Part shown: piece after piece, positions 57,692-64,000 of the stretch
Layout: every line of letters starts with the position of its first letter
Numbering within the stretch: the stretch's first letter is position 1
NCBI GenBank assembly: GCA_020404895.1
Contig: JADBWK010000019.1
Span: 62,001 to 126,000 of the forward strand
Direction: 5' to 3'
Length of the DNA stretch: 64,000 bases
Origin: Pseudanabaena sp. M085S1SP2A07QC
GTDB lineage: Bacteria > Cyanobacteriota > Cyanobacteriia > Pseudanabaenales > Pseudanabaenaceae
The notes under the pieces: model-generated
Database searches by the model: none
What the model was told of the DNA's origin: nothing
The model's input: only the letters and a program-made list of their open reading frames with translations
Made by a program: the position numbers and the translations under genes

Positions 57692-58165
57692 TCCCTTGTC
57701 ATAGATTTCTGGCGGTGAAGATGGTTTTTGTGGTGCTGTCTCTGTGAATACAGGTACAGGTGGATTAACACTTTGGGCGCGTTGTATGGAGTTAGGAATT
57801 AAGATAATTGGATAGGTAGATATGGGTTTAGGGTTTTATGTAGAAAGACTTGGGTGTTTTACGCTAGCCAAAATGAAAACTGTACTAGTATTCGCATTGT
57901 AGCGAAATATATGTATTGGCTGATAGTCGTTTGAGAGCTTTTGGCAAACTCTAACACAGGCGATCGCTTGATCTACTGTCGGCATGATTGACTGATAAAT
58001 TTGACAAGCCTTACTTGACTAGACTTTAAAATTTCAGACTTAAGTTTCATTTTTAGGAAACTTTTGAGACTTTGGGCAACTAGGCAAGCCTGTCAAAAAG
58101 ATGTAATAATTTGTAACAGAATTGACAAGCGATCGCCTAAACATACATTCAAAACGATCAAACCC
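57692..58165. other. Intergenic interval upstream of rubA
   Basis: Contains the eroded upstream frame of the membrane protein (57692-57830) and otherwise A/T-rich sequence without a clear gene. The rubA promoter should lie here; no strong -35/-10 pair was picked. Confidence 0.5.
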
Positions 58166-58567
58166 ATGGAACCCGAATCAATAAATACGGAAATCTCTAA
58201 ATCAGAAACTAAACCCGTAATAAATATCACCATAGTTGAAGCCACTGAAGCTGACGAAGAGCTGCATCGTCATGAATGTGGCGTATGTGGCTATATATAT
58301 GAACCATCTATCGGCGATACTAAACGCAATATCCCTGCTGGTACAGCCTTTGAGACCATAAGTGAAGATTGGCGATGCCCTGTGTGCAACACCAAGAAAA
58401 AAGCCTTCTCAGATATTGGTATTGCCTCCAAGCCCTCAGGCTTTACCGAAAATCTCGGCTACGGATTTGGTGTCAATGTCATGACCCCAGGTCAAAAAAA
58501 TCTACTCATATTTGGCTCTTTAGCCTTAGCAGTAGCATTCTTTATCAGCCTCTATGCCTTGGATTAA
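58166..58567 (+). CDS. rubA: Membrane-bound rubredoxin RubA
   Basis: RubA is a membrane rubredoxin needed for photosystem assembly in cyanobacteria. The 133-residue protein has iron ligands in HECGVCGYIYEPSIGDTKRN and DWRCPVCNTKKKAFSDIG (C-x2-C twice) and a C-terminal membrane helix (NLLIFGSLALAVAFFISLYA). I start at the ATG at 58166; the upstream extension is not conserved. It is followed 58 bases later by ycf48, as in other cyanobacteria. Confidence 0.93.
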   Translation: MEPESINTEISKSETKPVINITIVEATEADEELHRHECGVCGYIYEPSIGDTKRNIPAGTAFETISEDWRCPVCNTKKKAFSDIGIASKPSGFTENLGYGFGVNVMTPGQKNLLIFGSLALAVAFFISLYALD

Positions 58568-58625
58568 TTTATTCATTCGCAATTTTAATTAGCATCACAA
58601 CCATCATTATTTTTACCAAATTTTT

Positions 58626-59627
58626 ATGAAAAAAAGCCTAAAACGCTTTCTTAGCTCCTTCTCGATTTGTGTATTACTTATTTGCTTAACCTTATTGGGC
58701 AATATTCCTAGCGCCTTTGCAAGTAGCGGTAGTTGGCATAAAGTTGAACTTCCAGTAGCAATTACGCCCCTTGATTTATGGTTTGACAAGTCTGAACCTA
58801 ATCATGGCTGGCTCGTTGGTACTGATGCAACTTTGCTCGAAACCACCGATGGCGGTAACACTTGGGAAGAGCGCAAACTTGATCTTGGTGATAGTATTTA
58901 TCGCTTCTCGTCGGTTAGCTTCTCTGGTGCTGAAGGCTGGATTACGGGACAACCTGCACTGTTACTGCATACCACTGATAGCGGTAAATCTTGGTCACGG
59001 ATCGGACTTAGCTCTAAGCTACCTGGCGATCCCTTTGCGATCGTTGCTTCTGGTAAAAACTCTGCCGAAATGGTTACAGATTTGGGTGCAATCTATGCCA
59101 CTGAAGATGCTGGACAAAATTGGAGAGCCTTAGTTACCCAAGCCGTTGGTAATGCTCGTAACCTCAACCGTAGCAAAGATGGTCGTTATGTTGCCATCTC
59201 AGCAAATGGCAACTTTTATTCCACATGGCAACCAGGTGATATGACGTGGATTCAACACAATCGTAATAGCTCTCGCCGTGTGCAGAATATGGGCTATACG
59301 CCCGACAATCGACTCTGGATGTTGAATCGTGGTGGTCAAGTCCAGTTTAGTGAAGCTGGTGAATTAGATACATGGGAGAAAAAGCAAACTCCTAGAGAAG
59401 GTGGTGGATTTGGACTGTTGGATTTAGCTTATCAAGATGAAAATAATGTCTGGATATCAGGTGGTAGCTCCAGATTGCTCCATAGTGAAGATGGAGGCAA
59501 AACATGGAAACGTGATATGTCTGCGGCTAATGTTGGCGCTAATCTCTATCAGATTGCCTTCTTTTCACCCGATCGCGGTTTTGTAATTGGACAAAACGGC
59601 ACATTACTTGCCTATTCTCCAGATTAA
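58626..59627 (+). CDS. ycf48: Photosystem II assembly factor Ycf48/HCF136
   Basis: Ycf48 binds precursor D1 and helps build photosystem II. A signal peptide (LSSFSICVLLICLTLLGNIP) is followed by a seven-bladed propeller. Repeats end with DGGNTWEE, DSGKSWSR, DAGQNWRA, DTWEKK and DGGKTWKR. The basic patch region NRNSSRRVQNMGYTPDN is typical. 333 residues is a normal length. Cyanobacteria usually have psbEFLJ next, but here a terminator and the plsC gene follow. Confidence 0.96.
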   Translation: MKKSLKRFLSSFSICVLLICLTLLGNIPSAFASSGSWHKVELPVAITPLDLWFDKSEPNHGWLVGTDATLLETTDGGNTWEERKLDLGDSIYRFSSVSFSGAEGWITGQPALLLHTTDSGKSWSRIGLSSKLPGDPFAIVASGKNSAEMVTDLGAIYATEDAGQNWRALVTQAVGNARNLNRSKDGRYVAISANGNFYSTWQPGDMTWIQHNRNSSRRVQNMGYTPDNRLWMLNRGGQVQFSEAGELDTWEKKQTPREGGGFGLLDLAYQDENNVWISGGSSRLLHSEDGGKTWKRDMSAANVGANLYQIAFFSPDRGFVIGQNGTLLAYSPD

Positions 59628-59659
59628 GTAAATAGAATCCTTTCGCGAGATTATTTGTT

Positions 59660-59702
59660 AAAAAAATAGGTTGAGGCTCTTTGTGCCTCAACCTATTTTT
59701 TT
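59660..59702 (+). terminator. Terminator after ycf48
   Basis: AAAAAAATAGGTTGAGGC paired with its complement around TCTTTGT, with a T-run. Confidence 0.85.
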
Positions 59703-59792
59703 CTAGCTGTAAAAAAAACAAAAGTAGAGTTGTGGCGCGAAGCGCTGCAAATTCTCTTTTAGGCTTTATTCTGACTTAGTGAGGGCTTTTAG

Positions 59793-59826
59793 GAAAGAAA
59801 TGGTTCTATTTAGAACCATTTCTTTC
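59793..59826. terminator. Hairpin at the end of plsC
   Basis: GAAAGAAATGGTTCT arms around ATTT, overlapping the plsC stop on the minus strand. Confidence 0.7.
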
Positions 59827-60533
59827 TATCTTCCTAATTCGTGCAGAGCGTTAATCGTATCCGCACATCTTTGTGTATATGCTTCTAAAGTCGCGCGATC
59901 GCTTGCTTCAGGTGGTGGAAGTAGCTCCCCGATCCTGACCGTGACAGGCTGAAATAACTTTGGAAATTTTGCCCCCTTCGGTAAAATTGTTTCTGTCCCC
60001 CAAATACTAATTGGCAAAAATGGAGCTTGAGTTTTTGCCGCAATCATTGCAGCACCCAACTTTGGTTCTGTTACCCGTCCATCCAAAGTACGTGTGCCTT
60101 GCAAAAAAATACCCGTTGCCCAACCTTTCTCAATAGAAGCGATCGCAGCGCGGATTGCAGCGCGATCGCCAGCTCCACGCTTAACTGGATAAGCTCCAAA
60201 GGCGAGAATTGCTTGTTTGAGCACAGGTATTTCAAATAATTCCTCTTTTGCCATAAATGCGACAGGACGACCCATGCAACTACCCACAATTAGAGGATCG
60301 AAGTCACTAGCATGATTACTAACGACGATAAGATTGCCTGTGAGTGGCACATTCTCAGCACCATAAATTCGCTCTTGATAAAACAAATACAACAGTGGTC
60401 TAACTACCAGCCACTTGAACATTTTATATAAGAAAGGATTGCCACCTTTATCTTTTGAACTGTTAATAGCACCAGTATTTGCACCAGTATTTACATCAGT
60501 ATTTTTGATTTCAGAGCTTTTATCGTGTTCCAT
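59826..60533 (-). CDS. plsC: 1-acyl-sn-glycerol-3-phosphate acyltransferase (PlsC-like)
   Basis: A 235-residue membrane acyltransferase of phospholipid synthesis. It has block I NLIVVSNHASDFDPLIVGSC (H-x4-D), block II AYPVKRGAGDRAAIRAAI, block III GIFLQGTRTLDGRVTEPKLG and block IV APFLPISIWG. The N-terminus before them has a short hydrophobic helix (WLVVRPLLYLFYQE). The start ATG follows a normal spacer. It is upstream of no other gene on its strand. Confidence 0.9.
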   Translation of the reverse strand: MEHDKSSEIKNTDVNTGANTGAINSSKDKGGNPFLYKMFKWLVVRPLLYLFYQERIYGAENVPLTGNLIVVSNHASDFDPLIVGSCMGRPVAFMAKEELFEIPVLKQAILAFGAYPVKRGAGDRAAIRAAIASIEKGWATGIFLQGTRTLDGRVTEPKLGAAMIAAKTQAPFLPISIWGTETILPKGAKFPKLFQPVTVRIGELLPPPEASDRATLEAYTQRCADTINALHELGR

Positions 60534-60612
60534 TTAACAAGTTCCTACAACATTTCTTTAACAAGCAAATTCAATTTGAGCAGCAGAATTATTGCTATTT
60601 TTAATACTCAAA

Positions 60613-60897
60613 TTAAATTTGCTGCCATTGTTCGGGCGTATAAGTTTTGAGCGATAGGGCATGAATCGTGGTTTGCATCTGATCGGATAGAGCTGCATAG
60701 ACCATGCGATGCTGCTGCATCATGGTTTTGCCTGCAAAACTAGCAGCAACAACGATCGCATCAAAATGACCACTCCCGACTGGGGCATTCATGCGTCCTT
60801 GGTGGTGCTTATGCAAATCACTGCGATCTTCAATTTCGACAATTGTTGCACCGATTTTTTCTTGCAAAATAGTTTTGATTGTTGCTGTTACATCCAT
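60613..60897 (-). CDS. BolA-family protein
   Basis: A 94-residue BolA protein: VTATIKTILQEKIGATIVEI, NAPVGSGHFDAIVVAASFAG (GHF), MQQHRMVYAALSDQMQTTIH and ALSLKTYTPEQW. BolA proteins work with monothiol glutaredoxins in iron-sulfur trafficking. Length is typical. It reads away from plsC's start by 80 bases on the same strand. Confidence 0.9.
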   Translation of the reverse strand: MDVTATIKTILQEKIGATIVEIEDRSDLHKHHQGRMNAPVGSGHFDAIVVAASFAGKTMMQQHRMVYAALSDQMQTTIHALSLKTYTPEQWQQI

Positions 60898-60973
60898 GTT
60901 TTTGCGATGGCAATGTTTTGACCTAGATTACTATATCGTTTTGCAAGCACTCTAATACAGCGTGGTGAAGCCC

Positions 60974-61012
60974 AAAAATGAGAGGCGGCGCTTTGGGCCG
61001 CCTCTCATTTTT
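60974..61012. terminator. Hairpin at the end of the DEDD-like gene
   Basis: AAAAATGAGAGGCGGC arm, seven-base loop, T-run. It overlaps the stop of the minus-strand gene. Confidence 0.7.
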
Positions 61013-61725
61013 TAACTAGAGGGTCTTTGTAATGCAGCCCCCCTTCTAGACCTAATGCGTTGCTCCGATCGCGGATCAATTTTTAGGTTGATTATCTGGT
61101 GTTTATGGCGATCGACTAGGGGAAATTGAGTTTGCCAATTGCTGATTATATGAAAATAGTTCTCGGCATCTTCTAAACAATATTCATAGATTTCATTAAG
61201 AATTGTTTCATATCCTCTTTCTTTGCGTAGTACCTTAATTCCATTCCGAAAAACATAATATCCCTTGATTCTTTTATAAATAGGAATTTCCAAATAAGCA
61301 AATAAGTTATTTAAACCTTGATTGAGATCTGTCCGTTGGATAATTCTTTGTAAATCTAGGATTTTAATACTATCTACCTTGGGAATAAAATCTAGAGCCT
61401 CAATTCTTTGGCGTAAGCAAAACATATCACTAGTCGATAGACCGTAACCAATAAAGTACTTACTCTGTAAGCTCTGTAAGTCATATAAGATGTCTTGAAT
61501 TATCTTTTTTTCTTGGGTGCTTGATTCAATAAATTGAATTTTTATATATTGCTCATTGCTGTCTTCTAAAATACGAGTAAGCGTATAACCAAATATTTTT
61601 TGTACTAATCCATCTTTATGAAAATCGCGACACCATTCTAAGTCTAAAAAAACAAGATCGTAGATTGAGCCATCGTAGAAGTTGTTTATATATCGACTTG
61701 GAAGCTTGAGTTCCTTTTTATACAT
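61012..61725 (-). CDS. DEDD-type exonuclease-like protein
   Basis: Protein of about 237 residues. IYDLVFLDLEWCRDFHKDGL (D-x-E), YFIGYGLSTSDMFCLRQRIE (Asp) and YEYCLEDAENYFHIISNWQT (Asp) follow the three-aspartate-glutamate order of DEDD (RNase T/Pol proofreading) exonucleases. I did not find the final DEDDh/DEDDy residue with certainty. The ATG at 61725 (MYKKELKLPSRYIN) is preferred over TTG at 61749. Function is unknown; 3'-5' exonuclease activity is a prediction. Confidence 0.55.
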   Translation of the reverse strand: MYKKELKLPSRYINNFYDGSIYDLVFLDLEWCRDFHKDGLVQKIFGYTLTRILEDSNEQYIKIQFIESSTQEKKIIQDILYDLQSLQSKYFIGYGLSTSDMFCLRQRIEALDFIPKVDSIKILDLQRIIQRTDLNQGLNNLFAYLEIPIYKRIKGYYVFRNGIKVLRKERGYETILNEIYEYCLEDAENYFHIISNWQTQFPLVDRHKHQIINLKIDPRSEQRIRSRRGAALQRPSS

Positions 61726-61885
61726 AAAGTTTGACTTAGAGGTGGGCAAGGCAAAAAGCTAACAAATCTATTGATTATTTTGATCGGTACTGCTGTACCT
61801 ATCCATCCTAACTGTAATACTCAGTTTGAGATCACTAATTTAGCGATCACCCCTTAATATCTGTCGTCATGCTTGCTATGACATA

Positions 61886-61938
61886 AAATCCCCAAAATAG
61901 ATGTCGGCGCTTCGCGCCGACATCTATTTTGGGGATTT
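61886..61938. terminator. Hairpin at the end of the Nudix gene
   Basis: 25-bp arms (AAATCCCCAAAATAGATGTC) with tip GTCGGCGCTTCGCGCCGAC; belongs to the same hairpin family as copies 1-4. Confidence 0.75.
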
Positions 61939-62626
61939 AGATTTCAAAATTAAATCCCTTTTGTTTTAACTGTAGGTATTTATTCTCATCAAACTGATAA
62001 AGCTTAGCAGCTCGATGAGCTACATTGTGTTCGACTTTACCCGTATCGATAAGTAAGTCCATGCCGAGAATTTTTTTGCGAAAATTACGCTTGTCTAGAG
62101 GTCGATCTAATACAGTTTCGTAAAGTCTTTGTAGTTGAGACAGGCTAAAGTTTTGGGGTAGTAGCTCAAACCCGATAGGCTCATAACGAATTTTGCTACG
62201 TAACCTAGCGATCGCTATTTGCAAGATCTGATTGTGGTCAAAGGCAAGTTGAGGAATGTTAGAAATCGCAAACCATTCAGCCGCACGGGCATCTGTAGAA
62301 GCTTGAATTTTTTGCTCGACCAAATTTATAAGGGCGAAATAAGCAACGGTAACTGTGCGATCGCGGGGATCTCGCCCCAAATCACCAAAGGTATAAAGCT
62401 GCTCTAAGAAAATATGATGAATGCCTGTTTCCTCTTGCAGCTCTCGTAAAGCCGCCTCTTCAAGGGTTTCGTCAATGCGCACAAATCCCCCTGGGATCGC
62501 CCATTGTCCCTGAAACGGTGGAATATCACGCTGAATCAGCATGACTTTGAGCTCTTGCTGAGCATTAAGTCCAAATACAATGCAATCAACGGTGAGGGCT
62601 GGACGAGGGTATTCGTAGTTGTACAT
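61937..62626 (-). CDS. nrtR: Nudix-related transcriptional regulator, NrtR-type
   Basis: A 229-residue protein made of a Nudix domain and a C-terminal winged helix. The Nudix box is intact: [20 protein letters not shown] then ETG. Before it, [20 protein letters not shown] fits the NrtR/ADPR type. The C-terminal [40 protein letters not shown] and [13 protein letters not shown] are the NrtR DNA-binding signature. NrtR proteins are repressors of NAD genes that let go of DNA when ADP-ribose binds. Here the neighbours are a PP2C phosphatase and an ADP-ribosylglycohydrolase. Confidence 0.93.
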   Translation of the reverse strand: MYNYEYPRPALTVDCIVFGLNAQQELKVMLIQRDIPPFQGQWAIPGGFVRIDETLEEAALRELQEETGIHHIFLEQLYTFGDLGRDPRDRTVTVAYFALINLVEQKIQASTDARAAEWFAISNIPQLAFDHNQILQIAIARLRSKIRYEPIGFELLPQNFSLSQLQRLYETVLDRPLDKRNFRKKILGMDLLIDTGKVEHNVAHRAAKLYQFDENKYLQLKQKGFNFEI

Positions 62627-62635
62627 TTTTGTAAT

Positions 62636-62690
62636 TAGAGATTTAGAAATTACGAATTACGAATTACGAGTTGATACTTCGTAATTCGTA
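62636..62690. repeat. Inverted repeat AATTACGAATTACGA
   Basis: AAATTACGAATTACGAATTA and TCGTAATTCGTAATTA pair around GTTGATACT. It lies between the Nudix start and the operators, in the leader of the Nudix gene. Confidence 0.65.
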
Positions 62691-62703
62691 ATTATTTTCA
62701 CTC

Positions 62704-62755
62704 TTGACATAGTGTAAAAATAACACTATAGTTGTTTGTGTAGTTTATACACTAT
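62704..62755 (+). promoter_or_regulatory. Promoter with two NrtR-type operators
   Basis: TTGACA (62704-62709), a 17-base spacer and TATAGT (62727-62732). Operator 1 is ATAGTGT-AAAAATA-ACACTAT (62709-62729), a 7+7+7 palindrome that covers the spacer and both boxes. Operator 2 is TTTGTGT-AGTTTAT-ACACTAT (62735-62755), 5 of 7 positions paired, just downstream. These 21-bp dyads should be bound by the NrtR-like protein. They control the PP2C gene 6-30 bases downstream and perhaps the Nudix gene too. Confidence 0.82.
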
Positions 62756-62761
62756 ATCGTT

Positions 62762-63664
62762 ATGCAAGAGCAAGTTGAAGTCCCTGATATGCGATCGCCA
62801 CAAATTCCTGACTTAGAAATGCTGAATGAAATTCAAAATGAAATTCAAAATTTGTCAAGTCAGTTTGAGTATGCCTGCGGATCAATTATTGGGCGCAACC
62901 ATGTTCTTGCTAGTAAGAATAATCAGGATGCTCTACGGATTGTCCTGTGGGATAACTTTGTAACGGCTGTAGTTTGTGACGGCTGCGGCAGTGGTAAACA
63001 TAGCGAAGTTGGGGCAAAGATCGGTTCGCGGATGGTAACTGACGCGATCGCGGATTTACTCAATCATGGTTTGGCAATATCTGAGCCTGACTTTTGGAAT
63101 GTTCTCAAAATAAACTTGTTGCAAAAATTGAAGGATTTTGTCGCGATCGCCTATGCGAATCATGAATTAGCATCTGTAGTGGCAATTCATGAATTGCCAC
63201 TACAGATGGAATTTGTGAATAATTATCTATTATTTACAATTGTGGGCTTAGTTATCACTCCTAGCGAAACGGTTACTTTCTCAATGGGCGATGGTGCGAT
63301 CGCAGTTAATGGCAAGCTCATTCAAATCCCTGCTTATCCTGACAATGCACCGCCCTATCTTGCCTACGGTTTATATCGCCCTGATGCTATTGAGTTTGAG
63401 ATTCGCGATCGTATACCTACCTCAGAATTAGAATCTATTCTAATTGCTACAGATGGAATTGATGATTTGATTGCTGTTGAAGAAGTTCGTCAATTCTGGC
63501 AAGAAGATCGTTACTTTAAAAATCCTGATGCCATAAGGCGTAAGTTAGCGATGCTGAATCGTGAAGACATCAAGCCCGATTGGAATAAACGAGAGCTAAC
63601 TAAGCGATCAGGTGTTTTGTCAGATGATACAACCTTAATAACAATAAGAAGAAGCTTACCGTAG
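62762..63664 (+). CDS. PP2C-family phosphatase next to NrtR
   Basis: A 300-residue phosphatase-fold protein. Metal-site motifs are present: FVTAVVCDGCGSGKHSEVGA, VTFSMGDGAIAVNG, ILIATDGIDDLIAVEEVRQF and SGVLSDDTTLITIRRSL. The family core is unusual in one place: codons 63171-63208 form a perfect 38-bp palindrome and insert about 13 residues (SVVAIHELPLQM) between ANHELA and EFVNNYLLFTIVGL. The gene begins 6 bases after operator 2, so its leader is short. An ADP-ribosylglycohydrolase gene follows after 66 bases. Confidence 0.88.
   Translation: MQEQVEVPDMRSPQIPDLEMLNEIQNEIQNLSSQFEYACGSIIGRNHVLASKNNQDALRIVLWDNFVTAVVCDGCGSGKHSEVGAKIGSRMVTDAIADLLNHGLAISEPDFWNVLKINLLQKLKDFVAIAYANHELASVVAIHELPLQMEFVNNYLLFTIVGLVITPSETVTFSMGDGAIAVNGKLIQIPAYPDNAPPYLAYGLYRPDAIEFEIRDRIPTSELESILIATDGIDDLIAVEEVRQFWQEDRYFKNPDAIRRKLAMLNREDIKPDWNKRELTKRSGVLSDDTTLITIRRSLP
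63171..63208. repeat. 38-bp perfect palindrome inside the PP2C gene
   Basis: Arm CATCTGTAGTGGCAATTCA is followed by its exact complement. The same core as at 6.87, 11.85 and 38.2 kb. It is translated in frame and would form a hairpin in the mRNA. An imperfect copy lies directly after the stop (63662-63690). Confidence 0.9.
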
Positions 63665-63690
63665 AGGTAATTCATGAATTGTCCCTACAG
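63662..63690. repeat. Imperfect palindrome in the PP2C-ARH gap
   Basis: TAGAGGTAATTCATGAATTG followed by TCCCTACA, a variant of the same repeat with two mismatches in the arms. Confidence 0.7.
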
Positions 63691-63730
63691 ATGGAACAAC
63701 ATAGAAAATTTATTTCAGAGGTAAAAAATA

Positions 63731-64000
63731 ATGTTAGGTGCAATTGTTGGCGATATCGTTGGTTCGATTTATGAATTTAATAATCATCGCTCGAAAGACT
63801 TCCCTCTCTTTGGCGAAGACTGTAAATTCACTGATGACACAGTATTAACTGTAGCAGTTGCTGATTGTTTAATGAACAACGGTAACTACACCGAATACAT
63901 CAAGAACTATGCTCGTAAATATACAGGTCGAGGCTATGGAGGTCGCTTTAGACAATGGGTTAGCTCTGAGAGTATGGAACCTTATAATAGCTGGGGTAAT
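63731..64000 (+). CDS. ADP-ribosylglycohydrolase (partial, runs off the window)
   Basis: The first 90 codons of a DraG/ARH-family hydrolase, which removes ADP-ribose from proteins or small molecules. It starts MLGAIVGDIVGSIYEFNNHR, has the metal-binding motif KFTDDTVLTVAVADCLMN, then GRGYGGRFRQWV, typical of the family. An AGAGG ribosome site precedes the ATG. The frame is open at the window's right edge, so the 3' end and any later genes are unseen. Confidence 0.93.
   Translation, partial: MLGAIVGDIVGSIYEFNNHRSKDFPLFGEDCKFTDDTVLTVAVADCLMNNGNYTEYIKNYARKYTGRGYGGRFRQWVSSESMEPYNSWGN

Noticed and set aside
57307-57747. 146-codon plus-strand frame
   Set aside because: Antisense shadow of the membrane-nuclease-like gene, with no matching domain.

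Overview
The window looks like a filamentous or Pseudanabaena-type cyanobacterial chromosome. The octamer GCGATCGC (HIP1) is everywhere, and cyanobacterial marker genes are present: rubA-ycf48, a CGLD27/Ycf36 homologue, and an UbiB/AarF-type kinase gene. Genus is an inference. There is one tRNA (tRNA-Phe-GAA), one TPP riboswitch (upstream of thiC), no rRNA and no CRISPR array.

Region 1 (1-7.5 kb) is an array of small two-gene toxin-antitoxin (TA) or TA-like modules: HicBA, Phd/ParE-RelE, a nuclease-like/DUF2283 pair, a RelE pair, two MazF pairs, a HEPN/MNT pair, a DUF6883/DUF4926 pair and a decayed HNH-type module, plus one lone PD-(D/E)XK-like nuclease gene. Almost every module is separated from the next by a G/T-rich spacer built from the same roughly 55-60 bp HIP1-containing unit.

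Region 2 (7.6-30.5 kb) is mostly housekeeping: glgB, TPR and HAD proteins, an EEP lipoprotein, folC, the 7-deazaguanine genes queE-queD and queC, cobD, hisD, thrC, an S9 peptidase and comEC. It is broken by hairpin repeats and a truncated PLD-domain gene.

Region 3 (30.5-45.3 kb) mixes conserved genes (ubiB-type kinase, PP2C, recR, tRNA-Phe, FKBP, lepB, a beta-helix protein, thiC with its riboswitch, cobU/P) with clearly broken genes: an NF38122-like metalloprotease, a CHASE2 sensor, a TPR-CHAT protein and an ISAs1 remnant. Short inverted-repeat elements sit at several of the break points.

Region 4 (45.3-57.7 kb) is a second flexible region. It holds a possible attC-like site, an Acg-type nitroreductase with a MarR regulator and two copies of the same operator, a DUF4386-like membrane protein, broken GST and TetR genes, a divergent HxlR/MDR pair, an IS1 copy with a small element inserted in it, formamidase, an RNase H-like protein with altered active site, and a damaged ISKra4 copy. 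It has its own HIP1-rich intergenic repeat, different from that of region 1.

Region 5 (58-64 kb) holds rubA-ycf48, plsC, bolA, a DEDD-exonuclease-like protein and, at the right edge, an NrtR-type Nudix regulator divergent from a PP2C phosphatase and an ADP-ribosylglycohydrolase. Two ACACTAT-type operators lie over the promoter between them. This last locus, cut by the window edge, and the repeat-spaced TA array are the strongest candidates for systems worth following up.
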